A stretch of DNA of 64,000 bases, from the NCBI RefSeq assembly GCF_014836765.1, contig NZ_JACSQG010000006.1:62001-126000 (forward strand), in the 5' to 3' direction. Positions 9,902 to 19,814 of the stretch are shown piece after piece (the first letter of the stretch is position 1; every line of letters starts with the position of its first letter). A program made the position numbers and the translations under genes. The DNA is from Serpens gallinarum (GTDB taxonomy: Bacteria; Pseudomonadota; Gammaproteobacteria; Pseudomonadales; Pseudomonadaceae). Below the pieces are notes generated by a model, which had not been told where the DNA came from, did not search any database, and saw only the letters and a program-made list of their open reading frames with translations.

Positions 9902-10948
9902 ATGAACAAGACCCTGCTAGTGATGGTTCCCCTGGCGCTGGTCGCCACCTTCGTGGCATTGCCCTATTTGCTGCCGTCCCCCGTTCAGGACCTTACAGTG
10001 GCTCCTGTCCCGGCGACACAGGCGCCAAAGGTCGCGGCCCACTTGGCCATACCGTCCATTCAGGCCACGCCGGCTGAAATGGTCTCGGCGGGGCGCGTGC
10101 TGGCCACCCTGCCCCCCTCGTTCAGCGGCACGGACGTGGATGGTGAGTTCCGAGTCGATGCCAACGGACGCCTGATCCTCAGCGACGATATTCGACGCAT
10201 CTTCGATTACTTTCTAGCCGCCACAGGAGAAGAGCCGCTCAGTACCAGCATCGAGCGCCTGCAGGCCTATATCGCCAGCCAATTGGTGTCGCCTGCCCGG
10301 GAGCGGGCACTGGAATTGCTCGCTCAGTACCTCGATTACAAGACCCAGGTCGCCACTTTTGAGCAGAACCAGACAGCCCTGACCAGCCTCGACGCTTTGC
10401 GGCAACGTGAATTGAATGTCCAGGCTCTACGCACCGGAATTTTTGGACACGAAGCCCACCAGGCGTTCTTCGGCCGGGAAGAAGGCTACAACCTGTTCAC
10501 GCTGCAGCGGTTGGCCATTCAGAACGATCCCTCGCTGAGCAGCGAGGCCAAGGGCCAGGCCATTGACCAGCTGCGCGCCAGCCTGCCGGAGGAATTGCAG
10601 GATGCGGTTCTGCCGCAACTGCAAAACGAGCTGAGCCAGCGCACCGCCGAATTGCAACGCGCCGGCGCGAATCCTCAGCAGATTCGCCAACTGCGCCAGC
10701 AACTGGTTGGCGCAGAAGCCACAGCCCGCCTGGAAACGCTCGACCAGCAGCGCCAGGCATGGAGTCAGCGCCTGCAGGATTACCTGAGCGAAAAAGCCAA
10801 GATCGACAGCCACACGGGCCTGGCTGCCGGCGACAAGGCTGCCGCCATCGCCCGCCTGGCCGAAGAACGTTTCAATGCAAATGAACGGCTGCGCCTGGAA
10901 GGCGCGGAACAGGTGCTGCTCGCTCGCAAGGCGGCGGCCGAGGAATAA
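9902..10948 (+). CDS. lifO: Lipase-specific foldase (lipase chaperone)
   Basis: This steric chaperone is anchored in the inner membrane and folds the lipase in the periplasm before secretion. An N-terminal anchor (LLVMVPLALVATFVALPYLL) and a Pro/Ala-rich linker precede the foldase domain with the hallmark RRIFDYFLAATGE (family RxxFDYxLSAxGE) at about residue 99. The rest is helical and Gln/Ala-rich. The length (about 348) is normal. ATG at 9902 is preferred over 9896. One foldase apparently serves both upstream lipases. Other symbols in use are lipB, lipH and lif. Confidence 0.94.
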   Translation: MNKTLLVMVPLALVATFVALPYLLPSPVQDLTVAPVPATQAPKVAAHLAIPSIQATPAEMVSAGRVLATLPPSFSGTDVDGEFRVDANGRLILSDDIRRIFDYFLAATGEEPLSTSIERLQAYIASQLVSPARERALELLAQYLDYKTQVATFEQNQTALTSLDALRQRELNVQALRTGIFGHEAHQAFFGREEGYNLFTLQRLAIQNDPSLSSEAKGQAIDQLRASLPEELQDAVLPQLQNELSQRTAELQRAGANPQQIRQLRQQLVGAEATARLETLDQQRQAWSQRLQDYLSEKAKIDSHTGLAAGDKAAAIARLAEERFNANERLRLEGAEQVLLARKAAAEE

Positions 10949-10988
10949 CCCAACGACCGATCTGCCGCCTAGGGCGCGGGGCCAGTCC

Positions 10989-11089
10989 GTAAGGTGGATG
11001 GCGTTTTTACATCCTTCTTGGCTTTGCTCGGTGGGCCGCCACCCGGTGGATCGCCACCCGGTGGATCGATGAAGCGCGATCCGCCCTAT
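10989..11089 (+). repeat. Intergenic palindromic repeat, copy 2
   Basis: This 101-bp element has the plan of 1896-2012: GTAAGGTGGATGGCG-TTTTTACATCC at the left, GGTGGATCGCCACCC-type 15-bp units in the middle, and GATGAAGCGCGATCCGCCCTAT at the right. It is degenerate at both ends. It separates the foldase from the convergent CopD-like gene. Confidence 0.75.
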
Positions 11090-11106
11090 AAACCACGGTT
11101 CTCTCC

Positions 11107-11547
11107 CTACCAGTGGAAATAGAACATGCCCTTGGCCAGCACCACGATGGCGAGCATTTGGGCAAAGATGGCCCAGTGGATGGCGTGTCGGCGCGCGGCA
11201 GTCATCTTCCCGCTGCGCAGCAGGATAGCCACCAGGCCGAAGGACAGGAACACACCGATGGCGAGCAGGATCTTCACCATCAGCAGCGTGCCGAAACTGC
11301 TCTCCCCGGGCGCAGCCAAAGCTGTTCGATGCTGCCAGGCCAAGCCGATGCCCGCGCCGTAAACGAATAAGACTACCCAGTGCAGCACCACCCGCAGGCG
11401 CTCACCAATAGCCCGCTGCACCTCCGTCAGGCTCTCGGTGCTGATCTGCGGTGTAATCCTGGCCAGCACCAGCACCTCGAAGAACACCGCGCCGATAAAC
11501 ATGATCGCCGCGAGCAGGTGAACGATGTGCAACAGGGCATACGTCAT
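11107..11547 (-). CDS. CopD-like integral membrane protein
   Basis: This 146-residue protein has four hydrophobic helices (YALLHIVHLLAAIMFIGAVFF, VVLHWVVLFVYGAGIGLAW, LLMVKILLAIGVFLSFGLVAILL, AIFAQMLAIVVLAKGMFYF) and histidines within the first and second. This resembles the CopD/PcoD-type copper-related membrane domain. ATG at 11547 follows a GGAG site. It sits alone between the lipase operon and hemN. A role in copper or heme handling is only suggested by the family and by hemN next door. Confidence 0.65.
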   Translation of the reverse strand: MTYALLHIVHLLAAIMFIGAVFFEVLVLARITPQISTESLTEVQRAIGERLRVVLHWVVLFVYGAGIGLAWQHRTALAAPGESSFGTLLMVKILLAIGVFLSFGLVAILLRSGKMTAARRHAIHWAIFAQMLAIVVLAKGMFYFHW

Positions 11548-11600
11548 GGACACTCCAAAGGCCACCACTCAGGTGAGCGACCTTGCGGTCTGGACAGGAC

Positions 11601-12980
11601 TCAGACGGTGCGCGAGAAGCGCACGGTTTGCTCGGTGCCCAGGTAGGCGTCGAACGCCATGGCGACGTTACGCATCATCAGGTGCCCTTGGGGCAGCAGA
11701 ACCAACGCGTCGTCGTGAAGCTCCAGCAGGCCATCGGCGACGAACTCATCCAGCTGGGCCAGGGCATCGGCGAAGTATTCGCAAAAAACGATGCCGTGGC
11801 CGGCCTCGAACTTTGCGAATTCGATACGACCGTGACACATCAGCTCCATGATCAACTCGCGACGCAGGCGGTCATCATCACTCAGGCGATAGCCGCGTTG
11901 CACTGGCAGTATGCCTTCGTCCAGGCGCGCGTAGTACTGGGACAGCAGCTTCACGCTCTGACTGTAGCTGTCGCCGACCTTGCCGATGGACGACACACCC
12001 AGACCGATCAGATCGCAATCGGCATGGGTGGAGTAACCCTGAAAGTTGCGCTGCAGCGTACCGTTGGACTGGGCCAGGGAGAGCTCGTCCTCCGGCAGGG
12101 CGAAGTGGTCCATGCCGATATACACGTAGCCGGCCGCGGTCAGGCGCTGAATGGTCAGTTCCAGCAGTTCCAGCTTGCGCTCGGGTGGCGGCATGTCCTC
12201 GGGACGAATCAAGCGCTGGGCACGCACGCGCTCGGGCAAGTGCGCGTAGCTGTAAGCCGCAATGCGGTCCGGGCGCAGGGCGATGATCTTGCTCAGGGTG
12301 GCATCGAAGCTGGCCACGGTCTGCAAAGGTAGGCCGTAGATCAGATCGACGCTGATGGATTTGAAGCGTGCCTCGCGTGCCGCTTCGACCAACTCACGGA
12401 CCTGCTCTTCGCTCTGGATGCGGTTGACCGCGGCCTGCACGTCGGCGTCGAAATCCTGCACGCCGAAACTCAGGCGATTGAACCCTTGCTTGCGCAAGGT
12501 ATGGATGCGCTCAGGACTTATGGTGCGCGGATCAACCTCGATGGAAAACTCGTGATTGTCGCTGTCGTCCATATTGAAGGCGTCGTGCAGTGCGTCCATC
12601 ACTTCGCCTAACTGATCGCTGGTCAGGTAGGTGGGAGTGCCACCCCCGAAGTGCAACTGGGTCAGCAGGCGGCGACTGTCGAACAGCTCGGCCTGCAGGG
12701 CGATCTCGCGCTTGAGATAATCCAGGTATTCGACAGCCCGATGGGTCTTCTGCGTGATGATCTTGTTGCAGGCGCAGTAGTAGCACAGGCTCTGGCAGAA
12801 CGGGATATGGATGTACACCGACAAGGGCTTGGGCGCCGGCACATTGTTGCTGGCCTGTGCGGCCTGGCGGTAGTCGTCCACGGCAAAGGCTTCGTGGAAT
12901 TGCGGCGCGGTGGGATAAGAGGTATAGCGCGGGCCGGGACGGTCATATTTTTCGACCAGAGCGCGATTGAAACTCAGCAT
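11601..12980 (-). CDS. hemN: Oxygen-independent coproporphyrinogen III dehydrogenase
   Basis: This radical-SAM enzyme decarboxylates coproporphyrinogen III to protoporphyrinogen IX without oxygen, in heme synthesis. The N-terminal GPRYTSYPTA motif and the cluster cysteines IPFCQSLCYYCAC (CxxxCxxC) are intact, followed by HFGGGTPT and the HemN C-terminal domain with a conserved GLGVSSIG. It has 459 residues from ATG 12980; GTG at 12989 is possible. An FNR/Anr-like box lies about 205 bp upstream, fitting anaerobic induction. Confidence 0.95.
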   Translation of the reverse strand: MLSFNRALVEKYDRPGPRYTSYPTAPQFHEAFAVDDYRQAAQASNNVPAPKPLSVYIHIPFCQSLCYYCACNKIITQKTHRAVEYLDYLKREIALQAELFDSRRLLTQLHFGGGTPTYLTSDQLGEVMDALHDAFNMDDSDNHEFSIEVDPRTISPERIHTLRKQGFNRLSFGVQDFDADVQAAVNRIQSEEQVRELVEAAREARFKSISVDLIYGLPLQTVASFDATLSKIIALRPDRIAAYSYAHLPERVRAQRLIRPEDMPPPERKLELLELTIQRLTAAGYVYIGMDHFALPEDELSLAQSNGTLQRNFQGYSTHADCDLIGLGVSSIGKVGDSYSQSVKLLSQYYARLDEGILPVQRGYRLSDDDRLRRELIMELMCHGRIEFAKFEAGHGIVFCEYFADALAQLDEFVADGLLELHDDALVLLPQGHLMMRNVAMAFDAYLGTEQTVRFSRTV

Positions 12981-13184
12981 AGGGTCCACGTTCGAGCCAC
13001 CTCATCAAATCGTTTTGAACCTCGACGCTGCCTATTTGCCGGTCGGCCAGCGTTGGCATCGTCGATCATCAAGGCCCGTCACCAGGCGCCAGCATGGGCG
13101 TCGTCTGCTGACGCACGCCCGCCTTACGCCCGGCCTAGAGCCTCAGGATAGGCTGCACAGTACAGACTGGGGACGCTGCTGGAA

Positions 13185-13198
13185 TTGACTACGATCAA
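13185..13198 (-). promoter_or_regulatory. Anr/FNR-type box upstream of hemN
   Basis: Read on the minus strand, TTGATCGTAGTCAA matches the FNR/Anr consensus TTGAT-N4-ATCAA with one mismatch. It lies about 205 bp before hemN, an oxygen-independent heme gene that is an Anr target in other Pseudomonas. The distance implies a leader of 100 nt or more. Confidence 0.55.
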
Positions 13199-13269
13199 GG
13201 GTGTGGCTTGCCCAGCGCGACAGGCGCCTGACAAATCAGGCGCCCGCCGGGCGTTGAACCGTTTGCGGA

Positions 13270-14328
13270 TCAGGCATTGCCGGCCAGCGTGAGGCGCGCC
13301 GCCTGGGTGAAATCGAGCATGCGCTTGAGCGGCTTCACCGCCTTGGGAATCAGGGCAGCATCGACGAGGATTTCATTGCTGCCGGTACGCAACGACTGCA
13401 GCATGCGTTCCAGGGTATTCATCGCCATCCACGGGCAGTGCGCGCAGCTGCGGCAGGTAGCACCGCTACCGGCAGTGGGCGCCTCGATGAACTGCTTGCC
13501 AGGACACAGCTGCTGCATCTTGTAGAAGATGCCCCGATCAGTGGCGACGATGAACATCTCATTGGGCAGGGTCTGCGCCGCCTTGATCAACTGGCTGGTG
13601 GAGCCCACCGCATCGGCCAGTTCGATCACCGCTTCAGGCGACTCGGGATGCACCAACACAGCCGCCTGCGGGTACAACGCCTTCATATCCGCCAGCTGCT
13701 TGGACTTGAACTCTTCGTGAACGATGCAAGCCCCTTCCCACAGCAGCATGTCGGCGCCGGTTTCACGCTGGATATAGCGACCCAGGTGTTGATCCGGTGC
13801 CCAGAGGATGGTCTCGCCGTTGTCCATCAGGCTTTCGACAATTTCCAGTGCACAGCTGGATGTCACCACCCAGTCGGCACGCGCCTTCACGGCCGCCGAG
13901 GTATTGGCGTACACCACCACGGTGCGCTCAGGGTGCTGATCGCAAAATGCCGAAAACTCATCCACCGGACAGCCCAGGTCCAGCGAACAAGTCGCTTCCA
14001 GAGTCGGCATCAAGATGCGTTTTTCGGGGTTGAGAATTTTGGCGGTTTCGCCCATGAACTTGACACCGGCTACCACCAGCGTCTGCGCCGGATGCTGGCT
14101 GCCGAAACGGGCCATTTCCAGCGAGTCGGCCACACAGCCGCCGGTTTCTTCAGCCAGCGCCTGCAGCACCGGATCGCAGTAATAGTGAGCGACCAGTACC
14201 GCATTCTGCTTCTTCAGTTCGGCGGCGATATCCTGGCGATAAGCGTCCTCCTCGGCAGGCGTCAGCGGCTTGGGCTGCTTGGCGTCGAGATGGGCTTGAA
14301 CCAGAATGCGTTCGGAGACATGAGACAT
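13270..14328 (-). CDS. nadA: Quinolinate synthase A
   Basis: NadA condenses iminoaspartate with dihydroxyacetone phosphate to quinolinate in NAD synthesis, using a [4Fe-4S] cluster. Family motifs are [66 protein letters not shown] and [11 protein letters not shown]. The cluster-ligand cysteines are carried in these Cys motifs. The length of 352 is normal. ATG at 14328 gives the expected N-terminus. It stands alone downstream of two tRNA-Lys genes on the same strand, separated from them by a terminator. Confidence 0.96.
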   Translation of the reverse strand: MSHVSERILVQAHLDAKQPKPLTPAEEDAYRQDIAAELKKQNAVLVAHYYCDPVLQALAEETGGCVADSLEMARFGSQHPAQTLVVAGVKFMGETAKILNPEKRILMPTLEATCSLDLGCPVDEFSAFCDQHPERTVVVYANTSAAVKARADWVVTSSCALEIVESLMDNGETILWAPDQHLGRYIQRETGADMLLWEGACIVHEEFKSKQLADMKALYPQAAVLVHPESPEAVIELADAVGSTSQLIKAAQTLPNEMFIVATDRGIFYKMQQLCPGKQFIEAPTAGSGATCRSCAHCPWMAMNTLERMLQSLRTGSNEILVDAALIPKAVKPLKRMLDFTQAARLTLAGNA

Positions 14329-14422
14329 AATCGCGGGACCTGCTGATACTGCGGTGCGGAAAGCGAGTATACACCGCCCCTCTACAACAGCCGAACCAGG
14401 GCAGTGAGATACTGCGCATACG

Positions 14423-14466
14423 AAAAAGCCGGAGAATTACCCTCTCAGGTCATTTTCCGGCTTCTT
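14423..14466 (-). terminator. Terminator after tRNA-Lys
   Basis: The stem AAGCCGGA / TCCGGCTT has a loop of about 22 nt and ends in a T run on the minus strand (CCGGCTTTTTCG). It lies just downstream of the tRNA-Lys pair and before nadA. Confidence 0.7.
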
Positions 14467-14489
14467 GCTTCCTCTGCAAGAGGAACAAT

Positions 14490-14565
<76 letters not shown>

Positions 14566-14643
14566 GATGATGCCTTTGCCACTGATCACTTTACTTCTTC
14601 AAGAATCCAACCGCTCTTGAAGGCACTTCCACACCGTTGGAAG

Positions 14644-14719
<76 letters not shown>

Positions 14720-14971
14720 CAACGGCGTTGCATGATAATGATTTCACTCAGCAATTCAAGAAAATTGTGAAAAAATCATAGGTATCCCAGGGCTCGGTCT
14801 TCCCTGCCACAGCAAAGCCCTCTGCTGCGCCCCACTTTGTCGCACTACGGCCTTCCATCATCAACCATAGTCGACTCCCAGCCACGGGCTGACACAGATG
14901 ATCGTTGTGTTGTTTGAAAGCCTTCGCAGAGCCATAAACACCCAGCGCTGCCTTGCCTTCAGACCCAACAT

Positions 14972-15002
14972 AAAAAACCCGCGTCTGGCGCGGGCTTTTT
15001 TT
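14972..15002 (-). terminator. Terminator of the tol-pal operon
   Basis: CCCGCG-TCTGG-CGCGGG is flanked by A6 and T7, so the hairpin can terminate in both directions. It lies about 17 bp after the cpoB stop. Between here and the tRNA genes (14720-14971) I see no gene. Confidence 0.85.
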
Positions 15003-15018
15003 GGGAGGGGTGCGTATG

Positions 15019-15813
15019 TCAGCGCAGGTTATCCAGATCCCGCTGCGCCAACTTCGCGGCTGAACTCCCCGGATACTGGGCGATCACCTGCTGCAAAGCC
15101 GTTCTAGCTTTATCGATATTGCCCAGGCGGCGCTCGACGTCAGCCAATTTGTATAACGAATCTGGCACCTTGTTATGTTTGGGATAAGCATGGCTCACCT
15201 TGGCAAAGGCCTGCCCGGCTTCTTCCAGCCTGCCTTGAACCAGGCTCACTTCACCCAGCCAATACTGTGCATTGCCGGCATAACGGCTGTTCGGATACTG
15301 TCGCAGGAAGGCGTTGAATGCCTGATCAGCCTTGGCGAAGTCCTTGGATTTGATCAAGTCGAAGGCAGCGTCGTAGTACAGCTTTTCCTTCTCTGGGTCC
15401 GCTGGCGCCGCGTCGGCCGGCTCCGAGGCCGGGGTGCCATTGGCGACTGTTTCACCTATGGCCGTTCGATTTGAGGCAGCTCCGGCACTTTCTGAAATGC
15501 GCCGATCGAGCTCCTGATAACGCTCCAGGCTTTCCTGTTTCAGGCGCTGGATTTCATACTGCTGCTCTTCGATCATGCCGCGCAGACTGGCAAGCTCTTC
15601 CTGCATCTGCTGCAGCTGAATGAACAGTCCGCCCTGTGCCGAGGGAGGGACGGTCATCCCTCCCCCGACATAGGCATCGCGGGCGCCGCTTGCGGTGGGC
15701 AAGGGAGGAAGCCTGCCGTAGCTGGCTCCCCCTTCCACCACGGGTACTTGAGCCATGACCGCCAGCGGAAAGCTGGCAACCAGGGCAATCAATACGTGAC
15801 GGCACTTACCCAT
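15019..15813 (-). CDS. cpoB: Cell division coordinator CpoB (YbgF), Tol-Pal associated
   Basis: This periplasmic protein links the Tol-Pal machine with peptidoglycan synthesis at the division site. A signal peptide ends at VMA-QVP (about residue 21). A coiled-coil trimerisation segment follows (LFIQLQQMQEELASLRGMIEEQQYEIQRLKQ, residues about 63-93). The C-terminal part is a TPR domain (from about 145: YYDAAFDLIKSKDFAKADQAF, SRYAGNAQYWLGE, VPDSLYKLADVERRLG). The length of 264 is normal. It is the last gene of ybgC-tolQRAB-pal-cpoB. Confidence 0.93.
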   Translation of the reverse strand: MGKCRHVLIALVASFPLAVMAQVPVVEGGASYGRLPPLPTASGARDAYVGGGMTVPPSAQGGLFIQLQQMQEELASLRGMIEEQQYEIQRLKQESLERYQELDRRISESAGAASNRTAIGETVANGTPASEPADAAPADPEKEKLYYDAAFDLIKSKDFAKADQAFNAFLRQYPNSRYAGNAQYWLGEVSLVQGRLEEAGQAFAKVSHAYPKHNKVPDSLYKLADVERRLGNIDKARTALQQVIAQYPGSSAAKLAQRDLDNLR

Positions 15814-15818
15814 GACTA

Positions 15819-16337
15819 TTACTTACGCAGTTCGACGCGACGGTTCTGGGTCCAGGACTGCTCGTCGCTGCCGGTAGCAACCGGACGCTCTTCGCCGTAG
15901 GACACCAGTTCCAGCTGAGCCGGGGAAACACCTTGCAGAACCAAGTAACGCTGAACGGCAGCGGAACGACGCTCGCCCAGGGCCATGTTGTATTCGCGGG
16001 TGCCGCGCTCGTCGGTGTGACCTTCCAGAACTACACGCACGCCGGAGTTCTGCAGAACCTTGGCATGGGCATCCAGAGCGCGCATGGCTTCCGGCTTCAG
16101 ATCCGAGCTGTCGTATTCGAAGTAGAAGGTGGTGATAGCACGCAGGGCGGCTTCTGCATCCTGAGCAGAGGTATCGAAACCGTTGGTTTCGACAGCATTG
16201 GCGTTCGCGTCGGTTGCATAACCAGCGTCTTGGTCAGTGGTTTCACCGGCGGTATCACCACCTTGCGAAGCACAACCAGCAGCAACAGCCATGGCCAGAG
16301 CCAGAGCAGCGAACTTACCAAACTTCAGCATTTCCAT
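15819..16337 (-). CDS. pal: Peptidoglycan-associated lipoprotein Pal (OprL)
   Basis: This outer-membrane lipoprotein binds peptidoglycan and TolB. The lipobox is AVAAGC (Cys about residue 22), and the C-terminal OmpA-like domain shows [44 protein letters not shown] and SYGEERPV. The length of 172 and the [16 protein letters not shown] start resemble Pseudomonas OprL. It is followed 5 bp later by cpoB. The linker after the lipobox is Asp/Thr/Ala-rich and variable. Confidence 0.97.
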   Translation of the reverse strand: MEMLKFGKFAALALAMAVAAGCASQGGDTAGETTDQDAGYATDANANAVETNGFDTSAQDAEAALRAITTFYFEYDSSDLKPEAMRALDAHAKVLQNSGVRVVLEGHTDERGTREYNMALGERRSAAVQRYLVLQGVSPAQLELVSYGEERPVATGSDEQSWTQNRRVELRK

Positions 16338-16390
16338 TTTAAAAACCCCAGTTTTACGAGTGATTGAAAGGAGAACAAATTGACGCCATG

Positions 16391-17689
16391 TCAGTTCAGG
16401 TAAGGAGACCAGGAAGGTTCTCTAACTTCCCCCTGCGCGGTGGGAAGCGGCAGCCTGACTCGTCCATTGACGGAAACGAGCATTAAAACCTCGCGTCCTT
16501 GCCGACGAGTGGCGTAGGTTAGCATGGTGCCATTAGGCGCAACAGTAGGCGACTCATCCAGCGTCGTATCTGAGAGAATGCGCAAGTTTCCGCGCTGCAA
16601 ATCCTGTGCAGCCACCTTGAAATTGGTATAGCCATCCTGGCGATGGATCATCACCAGAGTCTTTTCATCGGCCGACAGTTTCGGGTTGGCGTTGTAATTG
16701 CCTACGAACGTGACCCGCTCCGCCGCATTGCTGCCGAGGCGCTGTTTGTAAATTTGCGGACGACCCGCCCGGTCGGATGTGAAATATAGCGTTTGCCCAT
16801 CGCGCCCCCAGAACGGCTCGGTATCGATGGCGTAATGATTGGTGACCCGCTGCAACTGGCGAGATGCCAGGTCCATGACATAGATTTCCGGATTGCCGTC
16901 CTTGGAGAGCACGAAGGCCAGGCGATTGCCATCAGGCGAAAACGCTGGCGCGCCGTTCAAGCCTTCAAAGTTGGTGATCTGCTCGCGCCGGCCGGTGTCG
17001 ACATGCTGAATGAAAATCCGTGGACGCTTCTGCTCGAAAGAGACATAGGCGATTCGCTTGCCATCCGGTGCATAACGCGGCGATAGGATCGGCTCGCGGG
17101 ACTGCAACAGGGTCACAGCACGAGCACCATCGTAATCGGAGCGTTGCAAGGTGTAGCGCGTATTGGTCGTGCCCAGCCGCTCCGCGGTCACGTATAGCAG
17201 GCGGGTCGAAAACGCTCCCTTGGTGCCGGTGAGCTTTTCAAAGGCCTGATCAGCAACATGGTGAGCCATGTCGCGCAACTGTGCGTTGGTTCCCGTCACG
17301 CTGCCCGCCAGCAATTGCTGTTGGGTCGTCACGTTGAACAGCGCGAACTGCACCTGCAAGCGTCCGCTCACCGGTACCAGGCTGCCCAGCAACACATACT
17401 GCGCACCCAGTGCCTGCCAGTCGCGATAAATGATCTCTTCTGCACGGTTCGGCAGACTGATCATGTTCTGCCGTGGAATGGGCTCGAAGATGCCGGAATT
17501 GCGCAGGTCATTGCCAATGATACTGGCCATGTCCTCGGGAAGCACGGTGCTGCCTTCCCAGCCAAAGGGCACGACTGCAATCGGAGTGGCGCGGTCGGTG
17601 CCGCTGGTGATCAGCAACGGGTCAGCTGCGTGCACAGTGCCAGCCAGCAGAGCCAGGCCCAGCAAGGCGACACGAATCAGGCTATTCAC
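16391..17689 (-). CDS. tolB: Tol-Pal periplasmic protein TolB
   Basis: TolB is the periplasmic beta-propeller that connects TolA with Pal. A signal peptide ends at VHA-ADP (about residue 21). The N-terminal domain ([12 protein letters not shown]) is followed by propeller blades with repeats such as [33 protein letters not shown] and [17 protein letters not shown]. The length of 432 is normal. The start codon overlaps the end of tolA (ATGA). Confidence 0.97.
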   Translation of the reverse strand: MNSLIRVALLGLALLAGTVHAADPLLITSGTDRATPIAVVPFGWEGSTVLPEDMASIIGNDLRNSGIFEPIPRQNMISLPNRAEEIIYRDWQALGAQYVLLGSLVPVSGRLQVQFALFNVTTQQQLLAGSVTGTNAQLRDMAHHVADQAFEKLTGTKGAFSTRLLYVTAERLGTTNTRYTLQRSDYDGARAVTLLQSREPILSPRYAPDGKRIAYVSFEQKRPRIFIQHVDTGRREQITNFEGLNGAPAFSPDGNRLAFVLSKDGNPEIYVMDLASRQLQRVTNHYAIDTEPFWGRDGQTLYFTSDRAGRPQIYKQRLGSNAAERVTFVGNYNANPKLSADEKTLVMIHRQDGYTNFKVAAQDLQRGNLRILSDTTLDESPTVAPNGTMLTYATRRQGREVLMLVSVNGRVRLPLPTAQGEVREPSWSPYLN

Positions 17690-18648
17690 GGACTCAAATC
17701 CTCCGGCTTGAAGATAATGCGGCGCTTGCGGTACAGCGACTCGAAAAGCCCGCTGCCCAGTGTCTGAATTTCTGGAATACGTCCAACGCTGCGTACGGCG
17801 GCGACGGCCGAATTATCAAAGGCGGGATCGCCACTGGTACGCGTGACGCCGGCGTTGCTGATGGTGCCGTCGGGCAACATCTCGATCAGCAGCTCGACGC
17901 TCATCCCCTGGCGCGCCGTTGGCGGACGTCGCCATTGCTGGCTGATCAGGTTGATGATCAAGTCATCGATGCTGCCCGCCACCTGCTGCGCATGAAGATC
18001 GGCCTTGGCGTGGGCGCGGCGAGTATCCTCAGCAAGAAGCTCGGCCAGCGCCTGGGCTTTCTTGTCTTCTTCGGCCTTGCGCCTTGCATCTTCCGCGGCT
18101 TCTTTTTTGGCAGCTTCTGCAGCCGCCTTCTTCTCGGCTGCCTCGGCGACCTTTTTCTTTTCAGCCTCGGCGGCAGCTTTTTTCTTCGCTTCTTCGGCGG
18201 CTTTCTGCTTGGCCTGATCCTCGGCCTTTTTCATCGCAATCTCAGCAGCCCGCTTCTGCTCAGCAGCCTTGGCTTCGGCCGCTTTGCGGGCTGCGGCCTT
18301 CTTGGCCTCATCTGCCTTTCGAGCATCTTCAGCGCGTTTTTGTTCCGCCTGCTTAGCAGCGGCCACACGCTGTTCTTCAGCCTTGCGCTGCTCCAGCTGT
18401 TCCATTTCGAATTCCCGAGCCGCAGTCTTTTGCGCTTCCCCAGCGGTCTTTTGCTGAGTTTGGGTTTCGGCCTGGCTCTGGGATTTCAGCTGATACAAAG
18501 TGGCCTGCACAACAGGCCGTGAAGGCGGCAGGTCCGGGGTTCGCGAAAAGCTGACAAACAGCAAGGCGAACATCAGGGCGTGCAGAGACACCGCCCAGAT
18601 CACTGGCCAGAAATAGCTTTGCGAAGCCGAAGGCAAGGGCTGGTGCAT
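17686..18648 (-). CDS. tolA: Tol-Pal inner-membrane bridging protein TolA
   Basis: TolA spans the periplasm and couples the TolQR motor to TolB and Pal. One membrane helix lies near residues 13-32 ([19 protein letters not shown]). A long Ala/Lys/Glu-rich coiled coil follows (about 80-215, runs like [20 protein letters not shown]), then a C-terminal globular domain ([38 protein letters not shown]). It overlaps tolR by one base and tolB by four. The Ala/Lys composition of the coil is a family trait, not a sequence artefact. Confidence 0.95.
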   Translation of the reverse strand: MHQPLPSASQSYFWPVIWAVSLHALMFALLFVSFSRTPDLPPSRPVVQATLYQLKSQSQAETQTQQKTAGEAQKTAAREFEMEQLEQRKAEEQRVAAAKQAEQKRAEDARKADEAKKAAARKAAEAKAAEQKRAAEIAMKKAEDQAKQKAAEEAKKKAAAEAEKKKVAEAAEKKAAAEAAKKEAAEDARRKAEEDKKAQALAELLAEDTRRAHAKADLHAQQVAGSIDDLIINLISQQWRRPPTARQGMSVELLIEMLPDGTISNAGVTRTSGDPAFDNSAVAAVRSVGRIPEIQTLGSGLFESLYRKRRIIFKPEDLSP

Positions 18649-19106
18649 CAGGGCGCCTCAGTGATCAGGCCGACATTGCCTACGCCGGCCTGCTGCAACC
18701 CACCCATCACGGCCATCACCGAACCGTAATCGACCGTCTTGTCGCCACGCACGTAGACCTGCACCTTCTTACCCTGACGACTGTTCTCGGCCATGATGCC
18801 TTTTACCGCACCGACCAGACTGTCCAGCGAAACCGCCGACTCGCTGCTCTTGTCCTGATCGGGCTGAACCTCTTCGCCCATGTTCCAGTAATAGCTCTTG
18901 TCGGCCTTGATCGAAATGGTCAGCACGCGAGCATTGTTGTCCTGGGGCAGGACCTCGCTGGAAACCTGGGGCAGGTCAACCTTGACCCCCTGATTGAGCA
19001 TCGGCGCGGTCACCATGAAAATCACCAGCAGCACCAGCATCACGTCGATGTAAGGCACCACGTTCATTTCCGAAACCGGCTTGCGTCTGTTGCGAATTCT
19101 GGCCAT
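18648..19106 (-). CDS. tolR: Tol-Pal proton-channel subunit TolR
   Basis: TolR is the ExbD-like partner of TolQ in the proton-driven motor. Its single N-terminal membrane helix carries the key Asp (PYIDVMLVLLVIFMVTAP) after the conserved NVVPYIDV segment; a periplasmic domain follows. ATG at 19106 gives 152 residues; a longer in-frame extension runs into tolQ and is rejected. Spacing to tolQ is 10 bp. Confidence 0.96.
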   Translation of the reverse strand: MARIRNRRKPVSEMNVVPYIDVMLVLLVIFMVTAPMLNQGVKVDLPQVSSEVLPQDNNARVLTISIKADKSYYWNMGEEVQPDQDKSSESAVSLDSLVGAVKGIMAENSRQGKKVQVYVRGDKTVDYGSVMAVMGGLQQAGVGNVGLITEAP

Positions 19107-19116
19107 CAGGCAGGCC

Positions 19117-19812
19117 TCACTCGTCCGAGGTGTGCACCTTGCGGTGCAGAATCGCCTGGAACTCATCGGCGAAGGTGTAGTAGCGGGCAATCAGCGCCTC
19201 GCCACGAGCCGCGAAGCGGTTGTAGGCGATAACGGCCGGAATGGCCGCGAACAAGCCAATCGCGGTGGCAATCAGCGCTTCGGCGATACCCGGCGCCACG
19301 GTGGCCAGGGTGGCCTGTTGCACTTGAGCAAGACCCCGGAACGAATTCATGATGCCCCACACGGTACCGAACAAGCCGATATACGGGCTGGTGGAACCGA
19401 CCGTGGCCAGGAACGGCAGTGACTGTTCGAGCTTCTCTTCCTCACGGGAAATGGCCACGCGCATGGCCCGCGCCACGCCATCCATCACTGCATCCGCACT
19501 TACACCTGTTTGCTGGCGCAGGCGCGAGAATTCCTTGAAACCGGCACGGAAGATCTGCTCCACACCGCAATCCGGGTCAGGACTACTGCCGGCCTGACGA
19601 TACAGCTTGGACAGGTCGATACCCGACCAGAAGCGCTCTTCGAACGCTTCCAGCGAGCTGCGCGCAGCACGCAGCAGACTGCCGCGCTGGAAAATCATGA
19701 CCCATGAGGTGATCGAAGCAGCCACCAGAATGAGCATGACCAGTTGCACCACCACGCTGGCGTTACTGATCAGGCTCCACATGGACATATGGTCAACGGC
19801 GTTGGCTTCCAC
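19117..19812 (-). CDS. tolQ: Tol-Pal motor subunit TolQ
   Basis: TolQ is the three-helix inner-membrane subunit (MotA/TolQ/ExbB family) that forms the proton path with TolR. Visible helices are SVVVQLVMLILVAASITSWVMIF, the segment LPFLATVGSTSPYIGLFGTVWGIM and VAPGIAEALIATAIGLFAAIPAVIAYN, the last two containing the conserved motor signature. The length of 231 is normal. It lies 2 bp after ybgC and 10 bp before tolR. Confidence 0.97.
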   Translation of the reverse strand: MEANAVDHMSMWSLISNASVVVQLVMLILVAASITSWVMIFQRGSLLRAARSSLEAFEERFWSGIDLSKLYRQAGSSPDPDCGVEQIFRAGFKEFSRLRQQTGVSADAVMDGVARAMRVAISREEEKLEQSLPFLATVGSTSPYIGLFGTVWGIMNSFRGLAQVQQATLATVAPGIAEALIATAIGLFAAIPAVIAYNRFAARGEALIARYYTFADEFQAILHRKVHTSDE

Positions 19813-19814
19813 GC

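Noticed and set aside
13012-13030. ATCAAATCGTTTTGAA as an Anr box near hemN
   Set aside because: The half-sites are in the wrong orientation (ATCAA...TTGA instead of TTGAT...ATCAA); the box at 13185 fits better.
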